A stretch of DNA of 64,000 nt from Craspedostauros australis. Its lineage: Eukaryota > Bacillariophyta > Bacillariophyceae > Mastogloiales > Achnanthaceae. The DNA is taken from positions 434,001-498,000 of the forward strand of contig JAMXDE010000022.1 in assembly GCA_026770025.1 (NCBI GenBank), given 5' to 3'. The notes under the pieces are model-generated. The model did not search any database. It saw nothing but the letters and a program-made list of their open reading frames with translations, and was not told the origin of the DNA. Shown here piece after piece: positions 20,331-30,420 of the stretch. A program made the position numbers and the translations under genes. Numbering within the stretch: the stretch's first letter is position 1; each line of letters starts with the position of its first letter.

Positions 20331-23138
20331 CCTCAGCGCGTGGACGAGCCACTGCAAGAACTTGCCAGAGAAGAAGGATCGGAAGTCGGTTTCGTACACG
20401 AACTGCATGGCCATGACCGTGCGGAAATCCTTCTGGAAAGGGAGATTCAGGATGTCTTCGTCTGTGTTGTTCTTCAGAAATGACTTGATCTTCATTAAAT
20501 CCTTCATCGTGTGCATGAGATAGAAGCGCTTTGGCGATTCGCCAAGCTGCCTTGCGACGGATAGGCTCATGGAGAGAGACTCTTCCACCTTGTCTTCTCG
20601 TCCCAACGCGATCGCCATCGTGAGGTACGTCGGGAGCTTGTCGTCGAGCGTTCGCGCCCTTTGGAGAATTTCGTTTCCGATTGAGTGACCGACCTCATAA
20701 TTGCCCATTGACAGTTCCACCTCAGACCGGCACTGGAATAACGTGAGGCAGGTTCCGTAGTGTTCCTGCCATGGACTGCGTATGCGTGGTAGCACATTGG
20801 CGGCCTTCTGCAGATAGATAGCAGCCGACGATAACGCAGCCATTTGGAGCGCCTTCTGTCCAACTTCAAGGTTGAAGCGGAGGAGGAAGAGATGGTCCTT
20901 GGTGGGCACGCTGTTGAGATGCTCAGCCGCAATGAAAAGCAAGCTGTCGACGTCTCTGATGGTGAGTTCGTGTTGCTGCTGTTGCTGCTGTTGCTTTTGT
21001 TGGCGATGTTGGTCCTGGTCATCACTCTCTGCTGACGTTTTGGAAGATTGGTCTTGAAGCTCGCTTTGAACCGGTGGAGATGTGGTCATTCGGTACACCT
21101 CGAGCAGACTGCGACCGATCTGGAGCCGGAGCTTGCTGCGGACCTCACCGAATGGAATCAAGCCATGCGCTGCTTGTTGCACGCGGTCGTGGGCAAAGTG
21201 GTATCTGCTTTCGCCGATGGAGTTGGTGACGAGACCCTCCAGAAGAGCCTTCTCCAGCACAGAATAGAGTCGATCAGTTGTCCATGCAATCGTCATGTTT
21301 GCTGGCGTCGAAGCCTCGTCAGGTTGCGAATAGATGACGTCGACGCCTCCATGATCATCAATGTACTGCAGCACCGCTTGTAGCACCTCCAAATCGAAGG
21401 ATGCTCGGATGTAAGCCGCGATTGACAGCGCATGTTGAAGATCAGGCGGTTGATCCTTGAGCTGCATCTCGATGATGGCCACGATGTTGTCGCCGATGGG
21501 AAGACCATCGTTGACAGATGAGTCCAGATCCCATTCCCATCGATCGGCGGTGCGGTTGTGAATGACGATGTCCCGTCTCTTGAGCTCTTCGATGGCCTGC
21601 AGCATGAAGTAGACGTTGCCGTGCGTCTTCGCATGGATTTTGGATGCCAGCAACTTGAGGTCGCTGTCGTGATGGGAGCGATGAAGAAGATGCGACAGCC
21701 ACTGGGCGCAGTCCGGCAACGACAGATTACCGAGTGTGATCTGCTCAAGGAGTTTGTCGTCTCTGTCGTTGTTGCCGTTCCAGTTATTGTGGGCATCCCT
21801 GGCGTTGTCTTCGCACAGCAACCGATCCAGGAATGACCTTTGCAGGGGTGCATTCGGTGACAGTTCCATCGCTTGATGATTGTGAGGATCCCTTTCCTGT
21901 CGGATCGCACCCAACAACAGGAAATTGTGAAGATCGGTATCCGTGAGAAGCGATGCCAGAAGCTCCAAGCCAGCGGCGGATGACCACTGCAGATCGTCAA
22001 GGAAGAGGAAGACCGGCCTTTGAGGAGTGGAGATGGCCTTCATGAACTGGATGAAGATGTAGCACAGCCGGTTCCATGCGGTCTGTGAGTTAGCTGTGGT
22101 TGCGTTGTTGCTGGTATCTCCGCCGAAGTCCATATCTGACATGGCATGGCTATTTGTGGAGACGGACCCGGCGTCCCTAGCGAGACCTGCAGCAGCACGG
22201 CCGAAGTTGCTGTTGGATGCGACTTTCTGCAGAGCTCGTGCCGAGCGGGACGAGGCGCCCGTCACGACGCTGGAAGAGGACCCGGGGGAGTCGGAGAATA
22301 GAATGGACAGCGACGGGACGACTGTGATTAAAGCAGTCATGGCGTCATAGCTTTGCTTCATCATGCTGCCGTGTGTTTGGCTCGCGGAGTCATCTTGGGT
22401 GGGTTTGGAGGTGAGATCGGATTCGCTGTCATCCGCATAGAACACGCTCTGTACTGATTTCTGAATGCGTTGAAGTTCCTCAGAAGGTCCGTGTTGGAGT
22501 TGGGTTGCGAAGTCATCCAGTGCTTGGATGATGGCGGAAAAGGGATCGTTGTTGCCGGTGTACTCATCGTACTTGCCTCGCAGCACGTAGCAACATGAGC
22601 ACTGTCGGGTTGGTTGGTGCTGCTCCTGCTGCTGCTGCTGCCGCTCCTGTTGTCGAAGACCTTCCGCTTGCGGATCTGATGATGACGGTACCACTCGCTT
22701 TGGACGATGTCTTTCCCCGCATGTGCAACATGATTGATCCAGGAAATGGTCAATCAGCTGCGACTTTCCGGTTCCACTCGTTCCCCAAACCAACGCGACC
22801 GGAAAGATGGGTTGGCCATCGTTGATGTGCCGCCAGATGTCACGGAGATGCTGCAGCTCTTTGTCTCGTCCAAAGAAGAAGTCCTTCATGGGCGCCTTTG
22901 GAGATGGCATCGAGAACTCGGAGGAGGGGAACGCGGACCCGAATGTGTTGGACATGGTTGTGTTTGATGAACGTGATGCGGTGTCATCCAGCCTCGCGCT
23001 CTGCAACGGTGTCAGACCATCCAAGTGCGCTGTTCGTTGGTCACCAGAGGGTGCTTTGATGTCGTTGCTGGTGGTGCTGGTGCTGGTGGTGCTGGTGCTC
23101 GCGTTGCTGATGTGCGGTTTGATGGCGGCAAACGGCAT
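20328..23138 (-). pseudogene. STAND-like ATPase copy 2, N-terminal part with complete ATPase module
   Basis: From ATG 23138 (MPFAAIKPH) this part follows copy 1 through FFGRDKEL, Walker A (WGTSGTGKS), Walker B (VFLFLDDLQW) and part of the helical region, and breaks at LRQ. Translation would continue about 30 codons into the transposon and stop at 20235-20237, giving a truncated protein of about 967 residues with an intact nucleotide-binding core. Whether this is made is unknown. Glutamine-tract lengths differ from copy 1, and small in-frame deletions occur near the N-terminus (for example HLDGLTPL against HFDRVDGLAPL). The remainder of the gene is at 12824-14290. Confidence 0.85.
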
Positions 23139-24524
23139 GATTGGTGATGGAGCGATTTGAGATGGAATGATGTGAGATTGTGTGCCATGTGATGATTCGC
23201 GTGTGTGCTCACGTTTGCGGTGAATCATGATAAATTGGGAAAGCCGGTGTCGGTTGTGGGCTTGTGGTGTGTGACGACGGAGTGGCTACGCATGGGTACG
23301 TATGTGTTGGCACGGATAGAGAGTGTATGCGCGCACTCGTAGTCGTATCTGTCGCAGCCAAAAGAGTTCCTTGTTTGTTGGTGCGGTTGATGGTGGAGAT
23401 CCAGCTTGGCGTTGGCTTCAACAGAGCATAGCAGAGCACTCGGCAGGATGGAACAGACAGTACTATCGGTTATCGGTGGGCGTGACACCACTGTGAATGC
23501 CATCAAGTGGCGTGCGACTATTCGCACCGACGGCGATCCGGTACGATGATAGCGCTGCGGCGGTTCGTGACAACCCTTGCTCGTGAACTTGGTGGATGGT
23601 GTTTGGTGCCAGCGGAGCAATTGTTCGGGTTGAGACGGACAGCAGAGAGGCTCCTTGTGATGGATTTTACCTTTACTTGTGAACGAGGGTGCCAGCAACT
23701 TGTTCGGACGACAATCGAACAAGCTGCCCCTGCGCGGTTCGGTTAAGTCTTGCGTTGGAAACAATCATCATGGGTGTAGACTATTCCTCCTTAAAGGAGG
23801 GAAAGAGCACCGGTTGTCACCGGAATGGGACGAAGAAGACGAGATGGAAGAACCACCGCGATTTGGTCTTCTTTGGTTTTGATTGGCACCCGGAGGATCG
23901 CCCGAAAAGGTAGTTGGTGGAGGAAAGAAACACTCGCGCAAAGTACCAGCAAGAGAGGAAAGACGTGCGAACACAACGTTTCGGTACGAAATTGTGGAAA
24001 TCCTTGTCGCGTGAACACGAATCAGTCCACAAAGCGCAATAATCGGAATATATTAGGTCTGTACAGCCATACGAAATTGGTGATTTTCTGTTTGGAGGAG
24101 GCTGCAGACTACATTCCTGACACGTCTGAAAGTCTGTGTCAGCGTGCATTTGCTGGGATACCTTCTGCCGCCACGCATTCGAGCCCATCTCCAAGTCGGA
24201 GGCCGTCCTCGTCTCATCTTCCATGTGGCCACCGCCACCATTGCACAACAAGAAGTATGGTATAATACGTGTAGTATAGTTCGTACATCCAATGTACTCT
24301 TCTTTAACGAGCTGCTATAGTTCTCTCTGTTGAGACGACTTGAACAGATGCTGTGATGTGGTAAAGGGTAGTGTGGAGTACATACAACAAGTCGAGCTCT
24401 ATTTACATTGCTACTCTGCAACTACCATACATGGTGCAGTGTATCTTGTGCTTGCGGCGTCTTGGTTTGGGGAAAGGGAAAATTGGTTCGCCGAACGAGA
24501 CCGCAAACGATGCTGTGATCGAAT
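23139..24524. other. Upstream region of ATPase copy 2
   Basis: Homologous to 4917-7030 of unit 1 but lacking the 770-bp segment. It includes the counterpart of the small conserved ORF. A one-base length difference near 23224 changes the frame relative to unit 1, consistent with non-coding leader sequence. Confidence 0.5.
23817..24224 (-). other. Possible small ORF conserved between duplicated units (unit 2)
   Basis: Counterpart of 5559-5966. The start MEDETRTASDLEM and about 25 residues are shared in frame. The rest differs through indels. Low support as a real gene. Confidence 0.25.
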
Positions 24525-25313
24525 TCAAAACGGTGTTGCTCTTGTGACAGGAACAGAGACGGTTGATGTCTGCGCAATATCGTGATGACGGTCAGATGCT
24601 CCCGCTGTGCTGGAGTTCGTCGCGGCCGTTTCGGTCTCGACTTGAGTCTGGCGTTGCAGCTGCTGGAATCGGTTCTGGAGTTTGTGGGAAACATTACCGG
24701 CTCCGTAATGCTCCTCCACGGAATGTGCGACGCATGCGGTGCAGTGCTGCTGCAGGTTGAACTCTTCGTCCAAGACTTCGTGCAGCTCAATCAATGCTTC
24801 GATGCATCCATCGAGCATGTTCTCGTCGTTGTTGTTGGCGAGGATCTCACGTTCGAAGATGCGATCGACCATCTGCAGGAGGGTGCTGACTCCCACGCGT
24901 CTGTCGCGCAGGCGGTTGAGAAGAGCGTCATCCGGAGAGCAGCTGTCCGTGTATCGATCGATGCCGAAGAAGTAGGTTTCAATGAGCTCGTCGGTGGAGC
25001 GATCCTGCTGCATCTTCTTCTGCAGGCGCTGGGACTTGAGATCGATGGAGGCCTGTTCTGCTTGCTGTCTCAGCATCTTGGCTTTTTGGAGCTGCTGCTG
25101 TGCGGCATCTTCGATGTTGCTAGTATCGGTGGCAATGGCAGTGGCAGTGACAGTGGCGGTCTGAACGAAGGCCGCGGCGAGCGGTTGCTGTTGTTGCTGC
25201 TGATGGTGTTTGGATGTGATGAATGCGTGGGTTGGCGCGAAAGCTGTGACTGCCGATGAGTGCATCACGGCGACGAACGCACACGCGAGGATTGTGGAGT
25301 TGATTGCGATCAT
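24525..25313 (-). CDS. Plastid-targeted-like precursor of unknown function (copy 2)
   Basis: 262 residues, paralogue of 7031-7834. The signal peptide (LACAFVAVMHSSA) and the following TAFAPTHAF are retained, and the glutamine run is shorter (about 5 against 11). From the AKMLRQQAEQ block to the end the two proteins are nearly identical (for example MQQ against IQQ, FNLQQ against FNMQQ), while their flanks have gained and lost long segments. No known domain is seen. The pattern implies both copies are functional or very recently duplicated. Targeting to a complex plastid is inferred from the presequence. Confidence 0.7.
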   Translation of the reverse strand: MIAINSTILACAFVAVMHSSAVTAFAPTHAFITSKHHQQQQQQPLAAAFVQTATVTATAIATDTSNIEDAAQQQLQKAKMLRQQAEQASIDLKSQRLQKKMQQDRSTDELIETYFFGIDRYTDSCSPDDALLNRLRDRRVGVSTLLQMVDRIFEREILANNNDENMLDGCIEALIELHEVLDEEFNLQQHCTACVAHSVEEHYGAGNVSHKLQNRFQQLQRQTQVETETAATNSSTAGASDRHHDIAQTSTVSVPVTRATPF

Positions 25314-26196
25314 GGTTGGACGGTGGTGGTGGGGATGATGACGTGTTTTGTGTCTTTTGCTTTGTGATGCGTGAAGTTTGAGTTAATGAGCTGATTAGTT
25401 GCGAGATCAAATTGTGAGAGGATGGGATGAGGTTGGTGCTTTGTTGGGTTTCGTCATGTTGTGTTGCTCCATCTCTGCGTCAACCCGTTTTGCTTCGTGG
25501 CGCATCCTGTCTGCGTTGGCTCGATTCATCCACAACGTGTGTGGTGGAGCAAACGCGGGAGTGTGTCTGCTGTGCTGTGTTGAAGCTTCTAGCTTGACTT
25601 CTCGTGAGATAGCGTGTATACAGAGTTTGATGTCTGGTCTGTGATCGTCTCCTCTGTCCCAACTTTCTTCTTCCTTCGCTAGTTGTTGTCGCGGATTGCT
25701 CTTCTGTGTCAGGTGGAGTCGCACCGCGGCGAAAGTCGTTCGGCAGATTTACCCGCAGACTTTATTCCTTGTGTCAACCATGATGCGTCACTTGACCTTC
25801 ATCGTTTCTGCGACACGAGCTTAATCCTCCTTGATCCAACTATGCTCGTTACGCGCGATGGACGGTGCAACTTCAACGAAAGCGACGTGGATGTCATAGT
25901 CGTTGCCTTGTGTCACGAAATAAACACAGTAGTGCCTCGTCTACGCAATATCACAGTATGACAAATGGCACGATAAATCCGTGATTCACGCAGAATCCTC
26001 ACAACGGACTTTCCCAACGTGTTTGTTCCCATTCGTGCAGATTCTGATCAAGGCGAAGCCACACCTATTCCACACGCTGTCTAGTGTCCACAAGCTGGAC
26101 ATCCCCAAGACATCCATTAACCAATCAGAAACAAGAAACAGAACAATGCATACAGAGTTCTGTCAGTCAACATCAAAGACGTTTCTCTTTGTTCCC
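25314..26196. other. Right end of unit 2
   Basis: Homology with 9343-9650 continues to about 25640, which ends the second unit. Between 25640 and the second transposon I see no supported gene. Confidence 0.45.
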
Positions 26197-26587
26197 GGAA
26201 CACCCAACATTTTGTCCGATTTTCACTTTTCTAGCTCGTGACTTACCTTAACGGGACTTAATACACTGCGTTGAGACAGAAAAGTGAATCAGCCGAAATC
26301 CCAAAAAGCATACCTAGGGTTACGCTATTTTACTTCAATTGTGGTTCGTTCACGCCCATCAAGAGAGACCGGACAAAACCGGAGAAACTAGGTCAGACCG
26401 GACAAAATGACCGGACAAAACGGACAGACCGGACAAAACGACCGGACAGACCGGACAGACCGGACAGACCGGACAAAACGACCGGACAAACCGGACAGAC
26501 CGGACAAAACGACCGGACAAACCGGACAAAATGACCGGACAGACCGGACAAAACGGCCGGACAGAATGTATAGACCGGACAAAATTA
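26197..26587 (+). repeat. Left long terminal inverted repeat with CCGGACA array
   Basis: The outer about 100 bp pairs with 29660-29762. From about 26368 to 26587 the sequence is mostly CCGGACAAAA and CCGGACAGA units in one direction, with varying order. Confidence 0.85.
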
Positions 26588-28377
26588 ACGAACTTAGCGG
26601 ACACTGTTAACGGACAGTGTACCCAAACCAGCACTGAAGGTCGGCACGGCGACGTGCGATGGATCAAATGGGAGCAACATTGCGAGTGTCTGGGTTGAGT
26701 GTGGAGGACTACCTCCGGCAAGTATTTTTGGTTGATGCGATTAGTATGTGGAAAGTAGATAGCAAAAGCTGTGAAGAGTGATGCTGGTTCTTACTGTTTC
26801 GTACTCCAGTCTGAGACACTCTGCTCAAGTTCAATACGCTCTGCTCAATTAAGGGTTGCCATGCTTGGTTTCAAGATAGAAAATAAGCTTGATTTGTCGC
26901 ACTTCCTGGTAGATGTGTTCTTTGAATTTGTGTTTTCCAAATTGCACATATATACTGGTCAGGGTTGCTGCAACTCTGATGGTGTCACCTCTGTTTGTTC
27001 AACTTCTTGGGTGTCTTGTTGGAGGAGCATACTTGCAGTGGACATGTTGAGCACCAAGCCTCCACAAGAATTCATTGCTTCTCTTGGATGTATGCATCTA
27101 TCATGTTCCAATGAGGCCAATTCCACCATGGGGTGCAACTCTTTCTTGCCCAACTGTTTCCAATGATCTTGAAGGTGAGCTTCAAACTGGCTGAGCACAA
27201 CATCAACAAATTCAGCCATGTGGAAGCAGCATGTGTCCCACACTTCTGCAGCAGATAACTCTTCTTCAGTCATTGGCAAGACACCATCTAGCAAGTCCTG
27301 TAGAATGATGAATTTTGCTTTGCTAGCCTTTCACTTGATACAACCCTCTCTTCTTGACATTGTGGGGATGTTTGGAGTATGCTGTGGTGTTTGTGCTATG
27401 TCTTGACCACTCCTTTCTTGTTGATTCTGTGGAACAATGATGATTTCACTCAGGATTTGGCTTCTGTGCAATTCTTTGAGCTTGGCATGATGCCTGGCTG
27501 TCTGAGTTCCTGAGAGATAAAACGAGAGAGCTTGCCCCAAATATTTGAGAAGAACGAACTGTTGCAAAAATGCAAGCTTGTCCATCGACGGATGCAGGAG
27601 CAGCAAGAAGCATTCTCTGATTAGACTGCTTGATGTGTTGTGCCAAGAATAGACAAAGAACAGACCGAGTTGCCAAGTACCTGCAGCAAACATAGAACAC
27701 AATGACAAGACAGTGATACAACCAAAGTGAGGACAACAGAATGCAGAGAGAGAAAGCTCACAAATCAAACTTCATTCGTTCTTGCCCTTTCTTGTCATGA
27801 TGACAGTGCCTGCCTCAAGGTAAGCAGCCACAGGAACAGCATCATCAATGTCTTGGACTTCTCTCACTATGGTGATCCACAACCATGATCCATCTACCCC
27901 ACTCGTGCTGCAAAATTCCACAGCACTTTGGCTATGACAGGACTTGCACTCCACATACTCTGATGTCTTCCTTGCATTGGATGACAATGATTGGAGTCCT
28001 GTGGAAAATGCCCTCAAGAATGAATATTTCTGACACAGACTTTCTATGTTGAAACTTCTTTTCTCTTGACTCAACGCTTGCACATTGCAACAGCATCAAT
28101 CTCACAACCAAGAACACAGCAATGATGTTGACAAATCCTCAAGTAGGGAAGATCAACCATAATGCACCAAACATATTGGCAATTTCACACCTAATGGAGA
28201 GAATACCAATGACAACAAAGCCAGCAGCATTGCCACCACATCACATCAACAGAAGCCATACATACCCTCTGTACAAATGCTCATTGCTTAACCATTGGGT
28301 GTCCTGGAACAAGGTTTTATTGCTGAACTGGTATTTGCCCTTTGTTTCTTGACATGACAATGGATCAAAGAAATACC
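26588..28377 (-). other. Interior of decayed element, possible second-gene remains
   Basis: Open frames on the minus strand at 26959-27294, 27331-27686 (after a CTGCAG acceptor-like site) and 27772-28083 could be exons of the accessory gene that Harbinger elements usually carry opposite the transposase. None shows a domain I recognise, and I cannot join them with confidence. Confidence 0.25.
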
Positions 28378-29189
28378 ATGTTCCGATCTCACTATGCATC
28401 TTGGCCAGAAACTATTTCAGGTATTTGGGATGACATGCACACAACCACTACTTCTGCAGCAAAAATATCACAATATGACAACACTGGAAGAGGCTTCTGA
28501 ATGTTCCTTGCAGTTCTCTGCTTTCTATGGACCTATCTAAAGAATGCCAACATCCTTGCTGCAGCATATGGGATATGTTGATCGTATGCAATATGGAATC
28601 ATCTATGGTACTGGATCAAAATGATTGCAGCAATGAAAGCTGACATGATTATTTGGCCAAGCTCATTGAATGATCCAGAGGGAACAGCTTTCATTGCCAC
28701 AGTTGATAGCACAGATTTTCATGCATGGAAGCAGAAACACTCAACACTCAACACAGATCTGGCATGGGGCTCAAAGAAGTTCAACCACAGTGTTCTCAAA
28801 TATGAGATCGCAATCACTGTGTACCACTTAAAGTGTGTTTGGATCCACGGGCTCCACCAAGGAGGTAAACATGACTTGACTATTTGTTGTGAAGGATTGT
28901 TGCATCAGATCACAGGTGGAAAAGTCATCATTGCTGATCGTGGGCACAGGACGAGTCGTATGAAAAAGAATATGATGTGAACACCAAATGAGATCGATGG
29001 GCCAGAACTTGAAAACTTCAAGAGCAGAGCACGGTTGCATCATGAGACCTTCAATGAGAGACTGGAGTTCTTCAGCGTGCTGGAGATCACTTTTTGCATG
29101 GCACAGAAAAGCAGAAGCATGTGTCTGAAGCCATTTGTGTCATTGTGCAATACCATCAGGATGATGGAGCAGAACTCTTCGAGATTTGA
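28378..29189 (+). pseudogene. Broken Harbinger-like transposase
   Basis: Reading across frames gives the usual order of blocks: an N-terminal FRSHYASWPETISGIWDDM, a middle MIAAMKADMIIWP, the first catalytic Asp in TVDSTDFHAW (canonically VDGTDF), a WIHGLHQGGKHD block, the second Asp in IIADRGHR, and the Glu in HHETFNERL. Breaks: a stop soon after the N-terminal block (near 28500), an in-frame TGA at 28978-28980 where relatives have a serine, and a frame change at the T run 29091-29095, after which the expected C-terminus (ICVIVQYHQDDGAELF) appears in another frame. The element cannot make its own enzyme from this copy. Confidence 0.75.
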
Positions 29190-29430
29190 TGTCATACCAC
29201 AAAACATTAATAAGAACAACACATGTATTGCAATAGAACCAGGCATTTGCATTGGCATGATGCCATACTTCAGTGCAAAGCTGGCTTGTTGTCTTGTTTC
29301 GCTGATCTGTTCTTGTGGTTTGGGTTGGCTTGCGTCACTCCGTGCGAAGTAGTTTTGTCTGTTTCTTCACGATCCAAATGTCCGTTATATTCGACCAAAA
29401 GTCCGTTAAATAGTTCGATAAATTCTTGAG

Positions 29431-29762
29431 TTTTGTCCGGTCTGTCCGGTTGATTTGTTTGTTTTGTCCGGTCTGTCCGGTCGTTTTGTCCGGTTTGTCC
29501 GGTCTGTCCGGTCGTTTTGTCCGGTCTGTCCAGTTTGTCCGGTCATTTTGTCCGGTCTGTCCGGTTTGACCTAGTTTCTCCGGTTTTGTCCGGTCTCTCT
29601 CGTGCCTGGACCAACGACAATTGAAGAGCAATAGCGTAACCCTATCCACGATTTTCAGGATTTCAGGCGATTCACTTTTCTGTCTCAACGCAGTGTATTA
29701 AGTCCCGGTAAATTAGGTCACGATCTAGAAAAGTGAAAATCGGACAAAATGTTGGGTGTTCC
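29431..29762 (-). repeat. Right long terminal inverted repeat with CCGGACA array
   Basis: Mirror image of 26197-26587. TTTTGTCCGGTCTGTCCGG units run from about 29431 to 29610. The outermost about 100 bp matches the left end. Confidence 0.85.
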
Positions 29763-30420
29763 CGAGTCTATGTCACGTTTCTGAAACGAATTCGTGACGA
29801 CGACATGTCTGAGTCGCTCTTTCGTGGCCATTGTTTGGAGTCGTTCGTCTGTCCGAACTTGTTGTCGTGGCTGTCTGGGAAGCGAGCTGCAACTCTTGAA
29901 CACCACACAAGCGTGTGATGCAGACGACACAGACTTACGAATCAAACACGAACACGGAGTAGCGGCAAATAGAAAATGTTGTGGACAAACAACACCTGTC
30001 ATCAAGCCAGAAGGCTACCTCTACACTCTAGACATACTCCACATGTACATTACCTACGTGAAACTCTTTGAGATCATAATGGCTTGCACGTAGAGTAGCA
30101 ACGAAAAAGGGGATGGCACAAGCGCAGCACCAAATAGAGTACACTCTGCAAATTCAGACCACTGTTCTCGCATTTGTATTCCGCAACAGTGAAAGCAGAG
30201 CACAATCAACGACCAAAACTCGCCCTGTCGGAGTCAGCCGCTGGCGAAGAGAGGACGGCGAGTTGTGACAGCCGAAAGACTGCCAATAATGCGACTACTT
30301 GTACCAGAGGAGGCATTATATCACATAATACTATTTTCAGGCACAGCGCTCATACGTGTACTCGCAGATGTGCCTGTGCCAATTCCTCTTCGTGTCATGC
30401 TCGCCCCATCTGGTTTATCT
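29763..30420. other. Intergenic
   Basis: Between the decayed element and the ankyrin gene. No supported gene or repeat seen. Confidence 0.4.

Larger units (their letters stand above)
26197..29762. mobile_element. Decayed Harbinger-like element with long inverted ends, about 3.57 kb
   Basis: The two ends are inverted copies of each other. The first about 100 bp (starting GGAACACCCAACATTTTG) match with only a few changes, and the similarity continues through a mirrored array of CCGGACA motifs to about 400 bp in. Inside are a broken transposase (28378-29189, +) and unassigned minus-strand frames. I found no convincing target-site duplication: the flanks read TTCCC on the left and CGAGT on the right. 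The end sequences differ from those of the element at 14291-20327, so this is a separate family. Confidence 0.75.

Noticed and set aside
19903-20352. Minus-strand frame across the right end of the transposon
   Set aside because: It spans the element boundary and so cannot be an ancestral gene. No family match.
26271-26610. Frames encoding repeated Asp-Arg-Thr-Gly-Gln type peptides
   Set aside because: They are translations of the CCGGACA terminal array of the decayed transposon, open only because the unit lacks stops.
26197-29762. A target-site duplication for the second transposon
   Set aside because: I tried shifting the end by several bases (GGAAC, GGGAAC, CGGGAAC) and the flanks never matched over 3 bp.
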